A DNA stretch of 64,000 bases from an uncultured Bacilli bacterium (GCA_934085595.1 CAKOHK010000001.1:151180-215179); one strand, 5' to 3'. Counted from the first letter of the stretch, positions 1 to 9,112 are shown. A program made the numbers and translations. The notes: generated by a model not told the origin, from the letters alone.

Positions 1-427
1 CGAGTCTTTCCCTTACAAGTCTTTCTCTTTCAAGTCTTTCTTGATCAATATCATCGCTTGTATTTGTTTGACTTTCTTCATTCTTAGTTTCTTCAGTAGT
101 CTTACTAGTTTTACATAAATAAAGTGCTATTCTTTCAAGCTTTCTTATAACAGAATCTGTATTTTCACCTTTTGCAAGTTCATTTCTACAATAAGTTGTT
201 AATTGAAGTAAACTCACTCCAGTATCACGGCTTAAAGTAAGCAATAAATCATTTAGTACTACAGCACTATTAATATTACTATAACCGTTATTTAAATTAC
301 CATATCTTACATATCCTCTATCATCATTACTATAGATTATTTTATCATTATTATTATACTTTATATCGTTATACTTATTATTTTCAATTTTTATATTATA
401 ATATTTTTTATCATCATAATATGACAT
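1..427 (-). CDS. hypothetical protein, C-terminus cut off by the window edge
   Basis: An open frame starts at an ATG at 427 and runs off the left edge, so only about 142 N-terminal residues are visible. A strong ribosome site (AAGGGGGT) sits just upstream of the ATG. The first 60 residues are rich in Tyr, Asn, Asp and Lys and look low-complexity. A more ordinary helical part follows, and the visible end becomes a charged repeat of the form RERLERERLVRERL, which should form a long charged helix. I do not recognise the family. The reading frame and start are well supported; the function is unknown. Confidence 0.7.
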   Translation of the reverse strand, partial: MSYYDDKKYYNIKIENNKYNDIKYNNNDKIIYSNDDRGYVRYGNLNNGYSNINSAVVLNDLLLTLSRDTGVSLLQLTTYCRNELAKGENTDSVIRKLERIALYLCKTSKTTEETKNEESQTNTSDDIDQERLERERLVRERL

Positions 428-520
428 AGATTTACCCCCTTAATAAAAGTATTTACATTATAGCATATTTCTTCCATTTTGTCAAATTATTGTTCGTACG
501 CAAAACCTTAAATAATATAA

Positions 521-976
521 TTATTCTATATCATCTTTTTCGTATTTTTTCTTTTCTTCCATCATAAACTCAGTAATTTTATTTCCAATCTCAACAGCTC
601 CATCAGGATCAATATTAGATAAATATACATTTTCCTTAACTGTATCTATTTCTATATCACTCCATATTAGATTCTTTCTAATCTTTAAATCATTATACAT
701 ATCAGGAGTAATAGTTGTTAAAACATAACCCCATAACAATCCTTTCTGCCCTATTAATATTCTTTTATTAGTTAAAGCCATAACACAAGAATTAATAATC
801 ATAAAAGAACTTTCATTCTTTTGAGCACAAAAAGCATATAATACCTCTTCCCCAGGATTTAAATGCTTTCTAATAACTTTCGCATGAGATGTAACACGAA
901 AAGCTACTGTCCTTTTATATTTCTTCTTAAACAACTTTGCAAGTTTAACTACATCCATTTTCTCTTTTCCTTTCAT
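521..976 (-). CDS. small bacterial PH-domain-like protein
   Basis: A 151-aa soluble protein. The stretch LNPGEEVLYAF (about residues 40-50), followed by ALTNKRILIGQ (about 67-77) and a later WSDIEID element, matches the layout of bacterial pleckstrin-homology-like domains: a PGE turn, a TNKR strand, then an I..DI strand. The start overlaps the stop of the kinase-like gene at 973-1674 by four bases (ATGA), so the two are translationally coupled. A second Met at 958 has a better-placed purine-rich site (GGAAAAGAG) and may be the real start. Function is unknown; such domains often bind peptides or membrane in stress proteins. The fold is an inference from motif layout. Confidence 0.65.
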   Translation of the reverse strand: MKGKEKMDVVKLAKLFKKKYKRTVAFRVTSHAKVIRKHLNPGEEVLYAFCAQKNESSFMIINSCVMALTNKRILIGQKGLLWGYVLTTITPDMYNDLKIRKNLIWSDIEIDTVKENVYLSNIDPDGAVEIGNKITEFMMEEKKKYEKDDIE

Positions 977-1674
977 TTTCTTAAAGCCCTAACATTAACC
1001 CTATCAAGCACATTATCCATATAAAACTCACCACTAAATATATCACTATTATCTTCTCTAGGATTATAAAATCTATCAAAGATATCAGTCATTTCCCTAT
1101 CAAACACACTAGAAAAATATTTATAATTTTCTCTTATTTCTCTACTTTTCATACCCATTATTATATTAGTACTTGTTATAAATAATCTCTCTTTATCTTT
1201 AGACATATCTTTGCTTACTCTTCTAACACTATCCATATCACATAATAATATATCTCCATCATTATAAAGTATATTAGAAGTATTAACATCCCAATAATTA
1301 AATCCATAAGATAATATTAATCTATATAATTTATTAAGTTTAATAACAATATCTATTCTTTTTTCAGGATCAAGATCTCCCATTAAAAGCAATCTTCTTA
1401 AATTATCATATTCCTTATAATACTTCATCACATACCCAGCAAATATATCTTCTCTATTATTCCTAACAACTATCTTTTTTAAAGGAACCACTGATGATGG
1501 TATATTAAGCCTATTTAACTCTTCAATCAAATCTTCTCTATAAGCATACTCTTTAAAATCATTATATATTTTATAGCAAAACTCATCATCATGATAAATA
1601 ACACTTTCATAATGTGGCACTCTTATACTATCTAGTTTATATATATTTAAGTTTTTTATATTAACTTTTTCCAT
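973..1674 (-). CDS. protein-kinase-like / aminoglycoside-phosphotransferase-fold protein
   Basis: A 233-aa protein with a reduced kinase core. FAGYVMKYYKEYDNL resembles a hinge region. FNYWDVNTSNILY (about residues 125-137) fits a catalytic loop with Asp and Asn in the usual D-x4-N spacing, and LLCDMDS follows as a DFG-like metal-binding motif. No clear glycine-rich loop is visible in the N-terminal part, so activity is uncertain. It is the first gene of a two-gene unit with the PH-like gene, overlapping it by four bases. Substrate unknown. The kinase-like fold is well suggested by the paired motifs. Confidence 0.7.
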   Translation of the reverse strand: MEKVNIKNLNIYKLDSIRVPHYESVIYHDDEFCYKIYNDFKEYAYREDLIEELNRLNIPSSVVPLKKIVVRNNREDIFAGYVMKYYKEYDNLRRLLLMGDLDPEKRIDIVIKLNKLYRLILSYGFNYWDVNTSNILYNDGDILLCDMDSVRRVSKDMSKDKERLFITSTNIIMGMKSREIRENYKYFSSVFDREMTDIFDRFYNPREDNSDIFSGEFYMDNVLDRVNVRALRK

Positions 1675-1773
1675 AACTATATAATATCATATATTTGTAA
1701 AGTATACAAAATTATTAAATAAAATTAAATATTTTAATCATTATATTATATAATTACATTAGAGGTAATTTAT

Positions 1774-2706
1774 ATGAAAAAAATATTATTTGCATTTTTA
1801 TCACTTTTATTAACTATTAGTATTATCTATACTATATATTATTTTATTAGTAAAGATAATAATATTAATAAAAACGATAACAACATAACTATTAAAGAAG
1901 ATGAATTAACTACTATTGGTTATACTAAAGAAGAAGCTAAAGAAATAAGAAAACTATTTACTAAAGAAGAAATCGATACTTATTTACTTAAAACTAAATA
2001 TAATGATTTATTATCATATAAAAAATGTAAAGCATTTAATATAGAAAACTTAAATAGATATATTGCTTACAAAGAAAAAAATAATTATTCTATAGAAAAC
2101 ATAGTTAATTATGTAGAAATAAACTTAGATAAAGAGTTCTATACCGATATTAAAGAAATAGATTCTTCTTCTATTAATAAACTTACTTTAGTAAATAAAT
2201 ATAATAAACTTATTGATAATTATGAAGCATCTGATTTAATAACACTTGATAAAAATTATTCTTCAAATAAACAAAAGGTTAAATCTGAAATATTTCCATA
2301 TTTAAAAAATATGTTTGATGATGCTAAGAAAGAAGGACTTTCTCTTAAAGTAATATCTGGTTATAGAACACATTCTCTTCAAAATACTTTATTTAATAAT
2401 TCGAAAAAAAGAAATGGTTTAGATCATGCATTAATGTATTCAGCTCGTCCAGGTCACTCAGAACATCAGTTAGGTTACGCTGTTGATATAAATACTGTAC
2501 AAGAAAAGTTTAAAAATACAAAAGAATACGCATTCTTAAAAGATAATGCATATAAATATGGTTTTATAGAAAGATATAAAGAAGGAAAAGAGTTTATAAC
2601 TGGTTATGGATATGAACCATGGCACTATAGATATGTTGGAATAGATGCTGCTAAAATCATATATGAAAATGATTTAACTCTAGAAGAATATTTATTACTT
2701 TATTAA
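1774..2706 (+). CDS. D-alanyl-D-alanine carboxypeptidase, M15B (VanY/LdcB-like), membrane anchored
   Basis: A 310-aa extracellular peptidoglycan peptidase. Residues 5-27 form one hydrophobic segment after two lysines, acting as an uncleaved anchor or signal. The C-terminal third carries the M15B zinc-site motifs: SGYRTHSLQ near residue 193, SARPGHSEHQLGYAVDIN near 225-242 (His and Asp ligands), and EPWHYRYVG near 281-289 (catalytic Glu and third zinc His). The middle is a lysine- and asparagine-rich spacer with helical repeats. It probably trims stem peptides during wall turnover. A ribosome site (AGAGGTAA) precedes the ATG. The stop codon overlaps that of the converging gene at 2703. Confidence 0.9.
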   Translation: MKKILFAFLSLLLTISIIYTIYYFISKDNNINKNDNNITIKEDELTTIGYTKEEAKEIRKLFTKEEIDTYLLKTKYNDLLSYKKCKAFNIENLNRYIAYKEKNNYSIENIVNYVEINLDKEFYTDIKEIDSSSINKLTLVNKYNKLIDNYEASDLITLDKNYSSNKQKVKSEIFPYLKNMFDDAKKEGLSLKVISGYRTHSLQNTLFNNSKKRNGLDHALMYSARPGHSEHQLGYAVDINTVQEKFKNTKEYAFLKDNAYKYGFIERYKEGKEFITGYGYEPWHYRYVGIDAAKIIYENDLTLEEYLLLY

Positions 2707-3407
2707 AATATTTTCTTAACAAACAATAAATAAAAGCATAAAACAACAAGAAAACTACAAATAGTAATTACACAAATAATTACTATTTTTTTACTATTAT
2801 AAGATAGTTCCCTAACACTATCTTCTTCACTTTTAAATACACTCTTAGTTTTACTAACATGAATAACATATTTATTATTATTCATATTGTTATTAGAAGT
2901 AATATTTACTATAACATCATTATTCCCATCATTAAAATTCCCATTATTTTCAATCTTAACTGTACTTATAGAACTATCTGTTTCATAATTAAATCTTAAA
3001 TACTCATTATCATAAGCATCTATATAATAATCATGTATATCATTCTTAAAATCTATATCATATCCATCTATATTAAAATATTTAAATGTAGCTATATTCT
3101 CATCATCATGACTATAATTTTTATATACTCTTATAGTATACTCTCCACTCTTACTACTATTAATTTTAAATATATTTTCTCCATTAATTATATTAAAAAC
3201 TCCATATCCATTTACTTCTTCATCTTTATCTTTAGATACACTTATTAATACACTATCTTTATCACTAAAATAATTATATACTTTAGTATTTATATCAAAA
3301 TAAGGTATAACACTTTCATTATTAATTTTTATATCAGATAAAGCAAATACTCTATCAAAACAAAAAGAAAAGATACACAAAATAATTATATAAAGTTTCT
3401 TTTTCAT
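2703..3407 (-). CDS. secreted membrane-anchored protein with cadherin-like beta-sandwich domains
   Basis: A 234-aa protein with an N-terminal signal peptide (residues 1-22, ending ...FDRVFA), an extracellular region and one transmembrane helix near the C-terminus (about 207-229) followed by a short Lys tail. The extracellular part appears to hold two beta-sandwich repeats of the cadherin-like type common in Firmicute surface proteins. The second is clearest: a FNIDGYDIDFKNDIHDYYI start, a middle V.I...G....G.N.V.V pattern, and an NNKYVIHV end. It shares an operon-like arrangement with deoA/pdp upstream (8-bp gap). Role unknown, probably cell-surface structure or binding. Confidence 0.7.
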   Translation of the reverse strand: MKKKLYIIILCIFSFCFDRVFALSDIKINNESVIPYFDINTKVYNYFSDKDSVLISVSKDKDEEVNGYGVFNIINGENIFKINSSKSGEYTIRVYKNYSHDDENIATFKYFNIDGYDIDFKNDIHDYYIDAYDNEYLRFNYETDSSISTVKIENNGNFNDGNNDVIVNITSNNNMNNNKYVIHVSKTKSVFKSEEDSVRELSYNSKKIVIICVITICSFLVVLCFYLLFVKKIF

Positions 3408-3415
3408 AGCTTCTC

Positions 3416-4684
3416 CTATATACTTTTTATAACTATATTATGTACTCTTTTCTTTTTATTATTTATTATAAATGCATTTTTAAATCTATTTTCCATATCA
3501 TCTATGTTCTTATTATAATATATAATTCCAAGTATATCATTACATCTTATCTTTTTACCTAAGTTTTCATTTATGTATACTCCTACATTATAATCTATAT
3601 TATCTTCTTTTTTACTTCTTCCAGCACCTAAATCAAATACTAGTTTCGCTATTTCTTCTGCATCTATTTTATTTAAATATCCTTCTTTATCACTACTTAC
3701 TATATATTTATTAGCTTTAATTTCAAATCCATTTAATGTTCCATGTTGTGCTTTTATCCATTCATAAAACTTAGCTCTTGCCATTCCACTTTTAATACTT
3801 AATATAACCATTTCTTTTGCTTTTTTAAATGTTTTATTAAGTGAAACACTTACCATAGTACTTGCTATATAAATACATAATTCATATAATCTTTTATCAT
3901 ATATTCCATCAAAGAACTTAATTGCTTCTAATACTTCAAGTTTATTTCCAACATATTTTCCAAGTGGATTTTCCATATCACTAAGAACGCATATTAATTT
4001 CTTATTATATCTTTTAGCAATATTTTTCATAAGTTTACTAAGTTTAATAGCATCTTTCCTATTCTTCATGAAAGCACCACTACCTACTTTTAAATCTATA
4101 ACTATACTATCAGCGCCACAAGCAATCTTCTTAGACATAATAGAACTTGCTATTAAAGGTATTGAATTAGTAGCTCCAATTTCATTTCTAAGTGCATATA
4201 TTTTTTTATCAGCAATGCACATATCATCACTTTGACTAATTACATAACATCCTACTTTAGATAAAATATTTTTACTCTCTTCATCACTTATATTAAGTTT
4301 ATAACCGCGAATGCTCTCAAGCTTATCAGCAGTTCCACCAGTAAGTCCAAGACCCCTACCACTCATTTTAGGAACAGCCACTCCAAGAGATGCTACAATC
4401 GGAGCAACTATTATTGATACTTTATCTCCAACTCCACCAGTAGAATGTTTATCTACTATCTTTTTATCTAAAAAACTCATATCATTAACTTTACCACTTT
4501 TAATCATAACATCAGTTAAATAATAAGTTTCTTCTTCGCTAATACCATTATTATATATATTAAGAATAAACTTACTCATATCTTTATCATTTATTTTGCC
4601 TTTAACATACCCCATAACCATATATTCTATTTCACTATAAGTAAGTTTTTCTTTACCAGTTTTATTAATAATCTTATCTTTCAT
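3416..4684 (-). CDS. pdp: pyrimidine-nucleoside (thymidine) phosphorylase
   Basis: Catalyses phosphorolysis of thymidine or uridine to the base and (deoxy)ribose-1-phosphate for pyrimidine salvage. The family signature KHSTGGVGDKVS lies near residues 77-88, followed by SGRGLGLTGGTADKLES, the phosphate- and base-binding glycine-rich region, and LRNEIGATNSIPLIASSIMSKK. Length is normal for the family (422 aa). An in-frame Met lies 12 codons upstream (4720), but the ATG at 4684 has the ribosome site AGAAAGGGA at proper spacing and matches the usual N-terminus, so I use 4684. Whether thymidine (deoA) or general pyrimidine specificity applies cannot be read from the sequence. Confidence 0.93.
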   Translation of the reverse strand: MKDKIINKTGKEKLTYSEIEYMVMGYVKGKINDKDMSKFILNIYNNGISEEETYYLTDVMIKSGKVNDMSFLDKKIVDKHSTGGVGDKVSIIVAPIVASLGVAVPKMSGRGLGLTGGTADKLESIRGYKLNISDEESKNILSKVGCYVISQSDDMCIADKKIYALRNEIGATNSIPLIASSIMSKKIACGADSIVIDLKVGSGAFMKNRKDAIKLSKLMKNIAKRYNKKLICVLSDMENPLGKYVGNKLEVLEAIKFFDGIYDKRLYELCIYIASTMVSVSLNKTFKKAKEMVILSIKSGMARAKFYEWIKAQHGTLNGFEIKANKYIVSSDKEGYLNKIDAEEIAKLVFDLGAGRSKKEDNIDYNVGVYINENLGKKIRCNDILGIIYYNKNIDDMENRFKNAFIINNKKKRVHNIVIKSI

Positions 4685-4756
4685 ATATTCCCTTTCTATT
4701 CTATAACTATTATATAACAAAACTTAACATATTAAAAGATAGAATCAATCTATCTC

Positions 4757-5791
4757 CTATTTATCAAGAACTAATCTCGTTAGTGAATCTGAATAATTAA
4801 TTCCATTACTAAACTTACTAGCTTTATTAAAAGTATCTACACTCATAGATGCAATCATATTATACTTAAGTTCTTTTAATATCTCATCATAATATTTAGT
4901 AGTAGAAACAAGTTGATCATTATATTTTGCATTCTCTTCAAAAACTCTTGCATCTACACTATTATCATATTTTATTAATCTTTCTATACTATCATCTCCA
5001 TATAAAAATCTAACAAACACATTTTCTAATCCAGTAGACCATAAAGAACCATTTTCATCTTTATATCTTGTATTTCTTTGAATATCATTAAGTATATCTA
5101 CTATACGATCAAAATCATATGAAACCCTATATTTCCTAATCATATCGCCTTCTACTTTTAAATAAGTATCATTACTACAATTACGAAATACAAGATACCT
5201 AATATAATCTTTTTTACTTATTTCATCTATTACTTCATAACTTATTGCTTCCATAACTGATTCATATAAACTTTTAAGATTAGGAAGATTAGAAGCTACA
5301 TTTCTTTGTCTATATAACTCTCTTATTTTATATAATTCTTTAGCATTAGCATTATTATCTTCTCTTTCTTTTATTTCTTTATCTATTAAAGAAACTAAAT
5401 CTTCTTCACCATTATATTTTAAAAGTCCACTAATCGCAAGAGCTCCCATATATTCATTACTAAAGCATATATCATCTAAAAAAAATTCTTCTTCATCTTC
5501 TTCATCAAAATCATAAGCAACTCCAAGTAACATCGCAGTAAGTTTATAAAGTAAAGAATGATAAACTAATTTATATTCTATTTTTCCATCTTTACCTTCT
5601 TCTATAGTACTATCATCAAACTTTACATACTTAAAATCAAGATCTTTTTTATCAAGAACGCCTTTATCTAACTTACTAGAATATTCAAAGTTACCCTTTC
5701 TAATCTCTAAAAATAAATCTTTAAGTTTATCATAATCAATATCTACTTTATATTTATAAAGCATTCCATCTTTTTCTTCAATATATTTCAT
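4757..5791 (-). CDS. tandem-array paralogue 7 (last in array), unknown function
   Basis: A 344-aa member of a family found seven times in a row between here and 11427. It starts with the family hallmark KYIEEKDGMLYKYKVDID, continues into an acidic helical N-terminal half, the linker ELYKIRELYRQRNVAS, and a C-terminal half that begins with a weaker copy of the same motif (YLKVEGDMIRKYRVSYD). It ends with the family tail SLTRLVLDK. This copy is shorter than full-length members because the segment before the C-terminal DYYDEIL block is trimmed. No signal peptide, membrane helix or known catalytic motif is visible. The ribosome site (GGAGGTTTTGAA) is nearly identical in every copy. Confidence 0.85.
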   Translation of the reverse strand: MKYIEEKDGMLYKYKVDIDYDKLKDLFLEIRKGNFEYSSKLDKGVLDKKDLDFKYVKFDDSTIEEGKDGKIEYKLVYHSLLYKLTAMLLGVAYDFDEEDEEEFFLDDICFSNEYMGALAISGLLKYNGEEDLVSLIDKEIKEREDNNANAKELYKIRELYRQRNVASNLPNLKSLYESVMEAISYEVIDEISKKDYIRYLVFRNCSNDTYLKVEGDMIRKYRVSYDFDRIVDILNDIQRNTRYKDENGSLWSTGLENVFVRFLYGDDSIERLIKYDNSVDARVFEENAKYNDQLVSTTKYYDEILKELKYNMIASMSVDTFNKASKFSNGINYSDSLTRLVLDK

Positions 5792-5816
5792 TTCAAAACC
5801 TCCATTAAATACTATA

Positions 5817-6668
5817 TTATTTTTTAAGAACTAATTTTGATATTTCTTCTTCACTTACATCATTATCAAATTCCATTATTCTTGTAACTACTTCCTTAGG
5901 TCCAGTTTCAATTAATTCAAATCTAAGTTCATTTAATATCTCATCATAATAATCTTGAGGTAAACCTACATTCATATTATATTTACTATTTGGAAACTCT
6001 ATTCTAGCATCCATTAATAATTTAATAGTTTCATCTATGTTACCATTGCTTATAGTAAGTTTATCAGCAACACCAAGTTGCTTAAAACGTTCTAAGCATC
6101 CACGTCTAAATATATTAATTTTTTCTTTTTTACTATCATATTGTATTAATGCTGAAATATATTCCTTTCCATTTAATACACCCCTTAATATCTGTTCTAA
6201 ATTAGTCTTTGTCACAAAATATTCAGAATCCATAAATCCAGTATTTTCATCCAAATTAGCAAGTATTTCTTCCATCTTTTGTCTATCAAATGTTACTTCA
6301 AATTTATAATAAGAATCACCATCTATTTTTAAATATTGAGTTTCAGATAAAGCTAATACTTTTTTACCCTTCAAATACTCTTCTTTACTTATTTCATCTA
6401 CTTTTTCAAAATCAAAGTATTTCATAAACTCATCAAATCTACCTACAAATCCAATAGGTCCAAATCGTTTAGCTATTGCTTCTTTTCTATCATATAATTT
6501 CTTTATTTCACATAATTCTTTAAATGCATTATCAAAATCTAGTGCTTTTCTAAAAGCACATTTTCTTCTTTCAATATCTTCATCTATTGATAATAGTAGT
6601 TTATCTTCTTCCCTAGCTTTTACAAGATATTTATAAAGCATTCCATCTTTTTCTTCAATATATATCAT
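5817..6668 (-). CDS. tandem-array paralogue 6 with an internal in-frame deletion
   Basis: A 283-aa family member. After IYIEEKDGMLYKY it jumps straight to a segment (LLLSIDEDIERRK) that aligns with DLVSLINEEIKER in full-length copies, so about 110 residues of the N-terminal half are missing in frame. The C-terminal half is complete: YLKIDGDSYYKFEVTFD repeat start, INIFRRGC block, PQDYYDEIL block, SKLVLKK tail. An upstream in-frame start at 6692 lies inside the preceding coding end; the ATG at 6668 is preceded by AGGAGGTTTTAAA as in the siblings, so I use it. Function unknown. Confidence 0.85.
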   Translation of the reverse strand: MIYIEEKDGMLYKYLVKAREEDKLLLSIDEDIERRKCAFRKALDFDNAFKELCEIKKLYDRKEAIAKRFGPIGFVGRFDEFMKYFDFEKVDEISKEEYLKGKKVLALSETQYLKIDGDSYYKFEVTFDRQKMEEILANLDENTGFMDSEYFVTKTNLEQILRGVLNGKEYISALIQYDSKKEKINIFRRGCLERFKQLGVADKLTISNGNIDETIKLLMDARIEFPNSKYNMNVGLPQDYYDEILNELRFELIETGPKEVVTRIMEFDNDVSEEEISKLVLKK

Positions 6669-6681
6669 TTTAAAACCTCCT

Positions 6682-7431
6682 CTAATTAACACATATTATA
6701 ATATGTTCTATTTTTTTTGTCAATGATAATTTCATCACTTCTTCACTTATACCTTCATCAAACTCTACTGCTTTTTTAACTTCTTCCACGCTTTCACTAT
6801 CAATTAATTTAAATCTTAGTTCACTTAATATCTCATCATAGTATGCTTGAGGTTCTACTGTTAACTTCGTATTAAATTTACTATAAGGAAATTCGGCTTT
6901 AACACTCATTAATCGATCAATAATTTTGTCTATATCATCACCCATATTATCAGCAATTTCTTTTAAACGTTTTGCATACTTACGTCTAAATATATTAATT
7001 TCTTCTTTTTCACTATCATACTTAAGTAATGATGAAATATCTCCTCTTCCCTTTAATATACTTCTTAATATACATTCTAAATTAGTACTTATTATTATAC
7101 CTTCATAATTCATAAAGCCACTATTTTTAACTAGTTTATTAAGTATTTCTTCCATATTATCTTTATTATATGTTACTTCATATTTACAATAACTACCGCA
7201 TTCTATTTTCAAGCATTGATCTTTAGATAAAGCAAATATTTCTCTATCTTTAAGATACTCTTCTTTATTTATTTCTCCTACTTTTTTGAAACTAATACAG
7301 CCCATAACTTCAGCATACTTATCTAAAAATCCTGCAGGACTTAAAAGTTTTGACGCTACTTCTCTTTGATAATATAACTCTTCTATCTTAGAAGCTTCTT
7401 TAAGTTTACGCTCAGAATCACGTCCATACAC
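6682..7431 (-). CDS. tandem-array paralogue 5, 3' part after an A7 frameshift
   Basis: This frame opens with a GTG at 7431 but has no ribosome site there. Its protein aligns with residues about 148-398 of the full-length paralogue at 7891-9087, starting in the middle of the conserved linker (SERKLKEASKIEELYYQR). Read through a -1 shift at the A7 run at 7446-7452, the product of 7443-7871 continues into this frame with no gap against that sibling: the 33-residue linker segment has the same length in both. I therefore treat it as the second part of one gene, joined to 7443-7871 either by recoding or slippage, or broken by a recent indel. Confidence 0.75.
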   Translation of the reverse strand: MYGRDSERKLKEASKIEELYYQREVASKLLSPAGFLDKYAEVMGCISFKKVGEINKEEYLKDREIFALSKDQCLKIECGSYCKYEVTYNKDNMEEILNKLVKNSGFMNYEGIIISTNLECILRSILKGRGDISSLLKYDSEKEEINIFRRKYAKRLKEIADNMGDDIDKIIDRLMSVKAEFPYSKFNTKLTVEPQAYYDEILSELRFKLIDSESVEEVKKAVEFDEGISEEVMKLSLTKKIEHIIICVN

Positions 7432-7442
7432 TCCATCATCTA

Positions 7443-7871
7443 TTATTTTTTTCTTCCTTCTATTTCTTCATCTATTAAAGAAACTAAACTCTCTTCTCCT
7501 TCATAATTCAAAAGATTAGAAAGACCTAGTATTTGTACATAGTTACTATCAAACCTTTTACCACTAGCATATAGTTCTTTATCAAGCGCTTCAATATTAT
7601 CATCAAAATCAGCTAACCTACTTACATATTTATAAAGTTTTGAATAGTAAGTTAAATGATAACATAGTCTTTCACCAATTTTACTTTCAGTAATACTATC
7701 AGCATAACAAAAATCTAAATCATCCGCCTTAAGTATTCCATCCTTTAATAACCTATGGTAAATAAAATTACCCTTTCTTATTTCAGAAAATACCTCTTCA
7801 AGTCTATCATAATCAATATCTACTTTATATTTATAAAGCATTCCATCTTTTTCTTCAATATATATCATCAA
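7443..7871 (-). CDS. tandem-array paralogue 5, 5' part ending at a slippery A7 run
   Basis: A 142-aa product with the family start IYIEEKDGMLYKYKVDIDYDRL and a complete N-terminal half, ending ...DEEIEGRKK with TAA directly after the heptamer A-AAA-AAA. That heptamer is in the phase typical of -1 frameshift sites, with the stop immediately downstream. Translation of this piece alone would give a stand-alone N-terminal domain; a -1 shift gives the full two-domain protein of about 396 aa. The ribosome site here is AGCTTTTGATG-like (GGGAGC) and slightly weaker than in the siblings. Function unknown. Confidence 0.75.
   Translation of the reverse strand: MMIYIEEKDGMLYKYKVDIDYDRLEEVFSEIRKGNFIYHRLLKDGILKADDLDFCYADSITESKIGERLCYHLTYYSKLYKYVSRLADFDDNIEALDKELYASGKRFDSNYVQILGLSNLLNYEGEESLVSLIDEEIEGRKK
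7446..7452 (-). other. A7 slippery heptamer / frameshift point
   Basis: On the coding strand the codons read AGA AAA AAA TAA, so the run forms A AAA AAA in the zero frame with the stop abutting it. A one-base backward slip restores a full-length paralogue with exact length agreement across the linker. The same sequence could also be a site of transcriptional slippage, length-variable phase switching, or simply a sequencing or replication indel. I see no obvious strong stem-loop directly downstream to stimulate ribosomal frameshifting. Confidence 0.6.
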
Positions 7872-7890
7872 AAGCTCCCTTAAATCTGTA

Positions 7891-9087
7891 TTACTTTTTA
7901 AGAACTAATCTTGATACTATTTCTTTATTTATTTCACTTTCAAACTTTTCACATCTAGCATATTCTTCAAGATCCATAGTAGAAATTAAAGTAAACTTTA
8001 GTTTACTCATTATTTTTTTATAATAATCTTGAGGTAACTTTACTTTCATATTATATTCAGCATTTGGAAAATCTTTTTTAGCCGCTTCTAATAACTCAGT
8101 TATACGCATCAAATCTTCTTCATTTTTTCCTTTTTTATTTAACAGCTCTTCAATCTCTTTATAACGCTCATTACATTCTTTTCTGAAAATATTAATTTCT
8201 TCTTCAGCACTATTATAATTGATAAGTTCAGAAATATTAGCTTTACGATCAAATACATCACGTAATATATCTTCTAATTTAGTGGAACGTACATAGACAT
8301 AAGGTTTATATCCAGTATTTCTATATAAAGCATCAGACAATTCTCTCATATTATTTCTATTAAATGTTACTTTATATTTTTGAACATTGTTTCCTTGCAC
8401 TCTTACATATGTATCATAGCTTTGATTAGTAAAGCCTAAATATTTTTCATAGTCTTCTTTACTTATCTCATCTACTTTTTCAAAACTTATAGTTTCCATA
8501 ACAGATTCATATAGTTTTGAAACATCTAAAAGACTAGCTGCTTCTTCTCTTTGATTATATAACTCTTTTATTTTATAAGCTTCCCTAAGTTTCTTATCAA
8601 AATCAAATTTATTTTTTTTACTTTCTAACACTTTAATTCTTTCTTTAATTTCTTCATTTATTAAAGAAACTAGATCTTCTTCTCCATCATATTTTAAAAG
8701 TTCAATAAGACTTAATAGTTTTAAATATTCACTATCAATCTTTCTATCAAGAGGGTACATTTGATCAGCAAAGTATAAATCATCTCTATGACATTTAACC
8801 TCATCTTCATAGCCAAGTAATCTACCAATAATTATATAAAGTCTTGAACAGTGAACTAATTCATAACAAGTACCCAACATATCACCATTATTAGAAAGCA
8901 AATTCTTTTGATCAAACTTTGTATATTCAAAATCTATATCATCCCAGTCATGTATATCTTTACCTAATGAACCAGTATAATAAAAATTACCTTCTTCTAT
9001 CTTTAACATTAATTCTTTAAGTCTTTCTTCATCAATATCCACTTTATATTTATAAAGCATTCCATCTTTTTCTTCAATATATTTCAT
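7891..9087 (-). CDS. tandem-array paralogue 4, full-length, unknown function
   Basis: A 398-aa protein and the best full-length reference for the family. Layout: start motif KYIEEKDGMLYKYKVDIDEERL (1-22); acidic N-terminal half ending with LLKYDGEEDLVSLINEEIKER; helical linker REAYKIKELYNQREEAASLL; second half opening with YVRVQGNNVQKYKVTFNRNNM, which mirrors the start motif and suggests an internal duplication; INIFRKECNERYKEI; PNAEYNMKVKLPQDYY; tail VSRLVLKK. No transmembrane segment or signal peptide, so probably cytoplasmic. Spacing to its neighbours is 20-26 bp, consistent with one operon. Confidence 0.85.
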   Translation of the reverse strand: MKYIEEKDGMLYKYKVDIDEERLKELMLKIEEGNFYYTGSLGKDIHDWDDIDFEYTKFDQKNLLSNNGDMLGTCYELVHCSRLYIIIGRLLGYEDEVKCHRDDLYFADQMYPLDRKIDSEYLKLLSLIELLKYDGEEDLVSLINEEIKERIKVLESKKNKFDFDKKLREAYKIKELYNQREEAASLLDVSKLYESVMETISFEKVDEISKEDYEKYLGFTNQSYDTYVRVQGNNVQKYKVTFNRNNMRELSDALYRNTGYKPYVYVRSTKLEDILRDVFDRKANISELINYNSAEEEINIFRKECNERYKEIEELLNKKGKNEEDLMRITELLEAAKKDFPNAEYNMKVKLPQDYYKKIMSKLKFTLISTMDLEEYARCEKFESEINKEIVSRLVLKK

Positions 9088-9112
9088 TTTAAAACCTCCC
9101 TTAAATATAAAA

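Noticed and set aside
4311..4523. Plus-strand open frame inside the thymidine phosphorylase gene
   Set aside because: It lies antisense to a conserved catalytic region and lacks a ribosome site; the same applies to other antisense frames inside recX, serS, pheS, pheT and the surface-protein genes.
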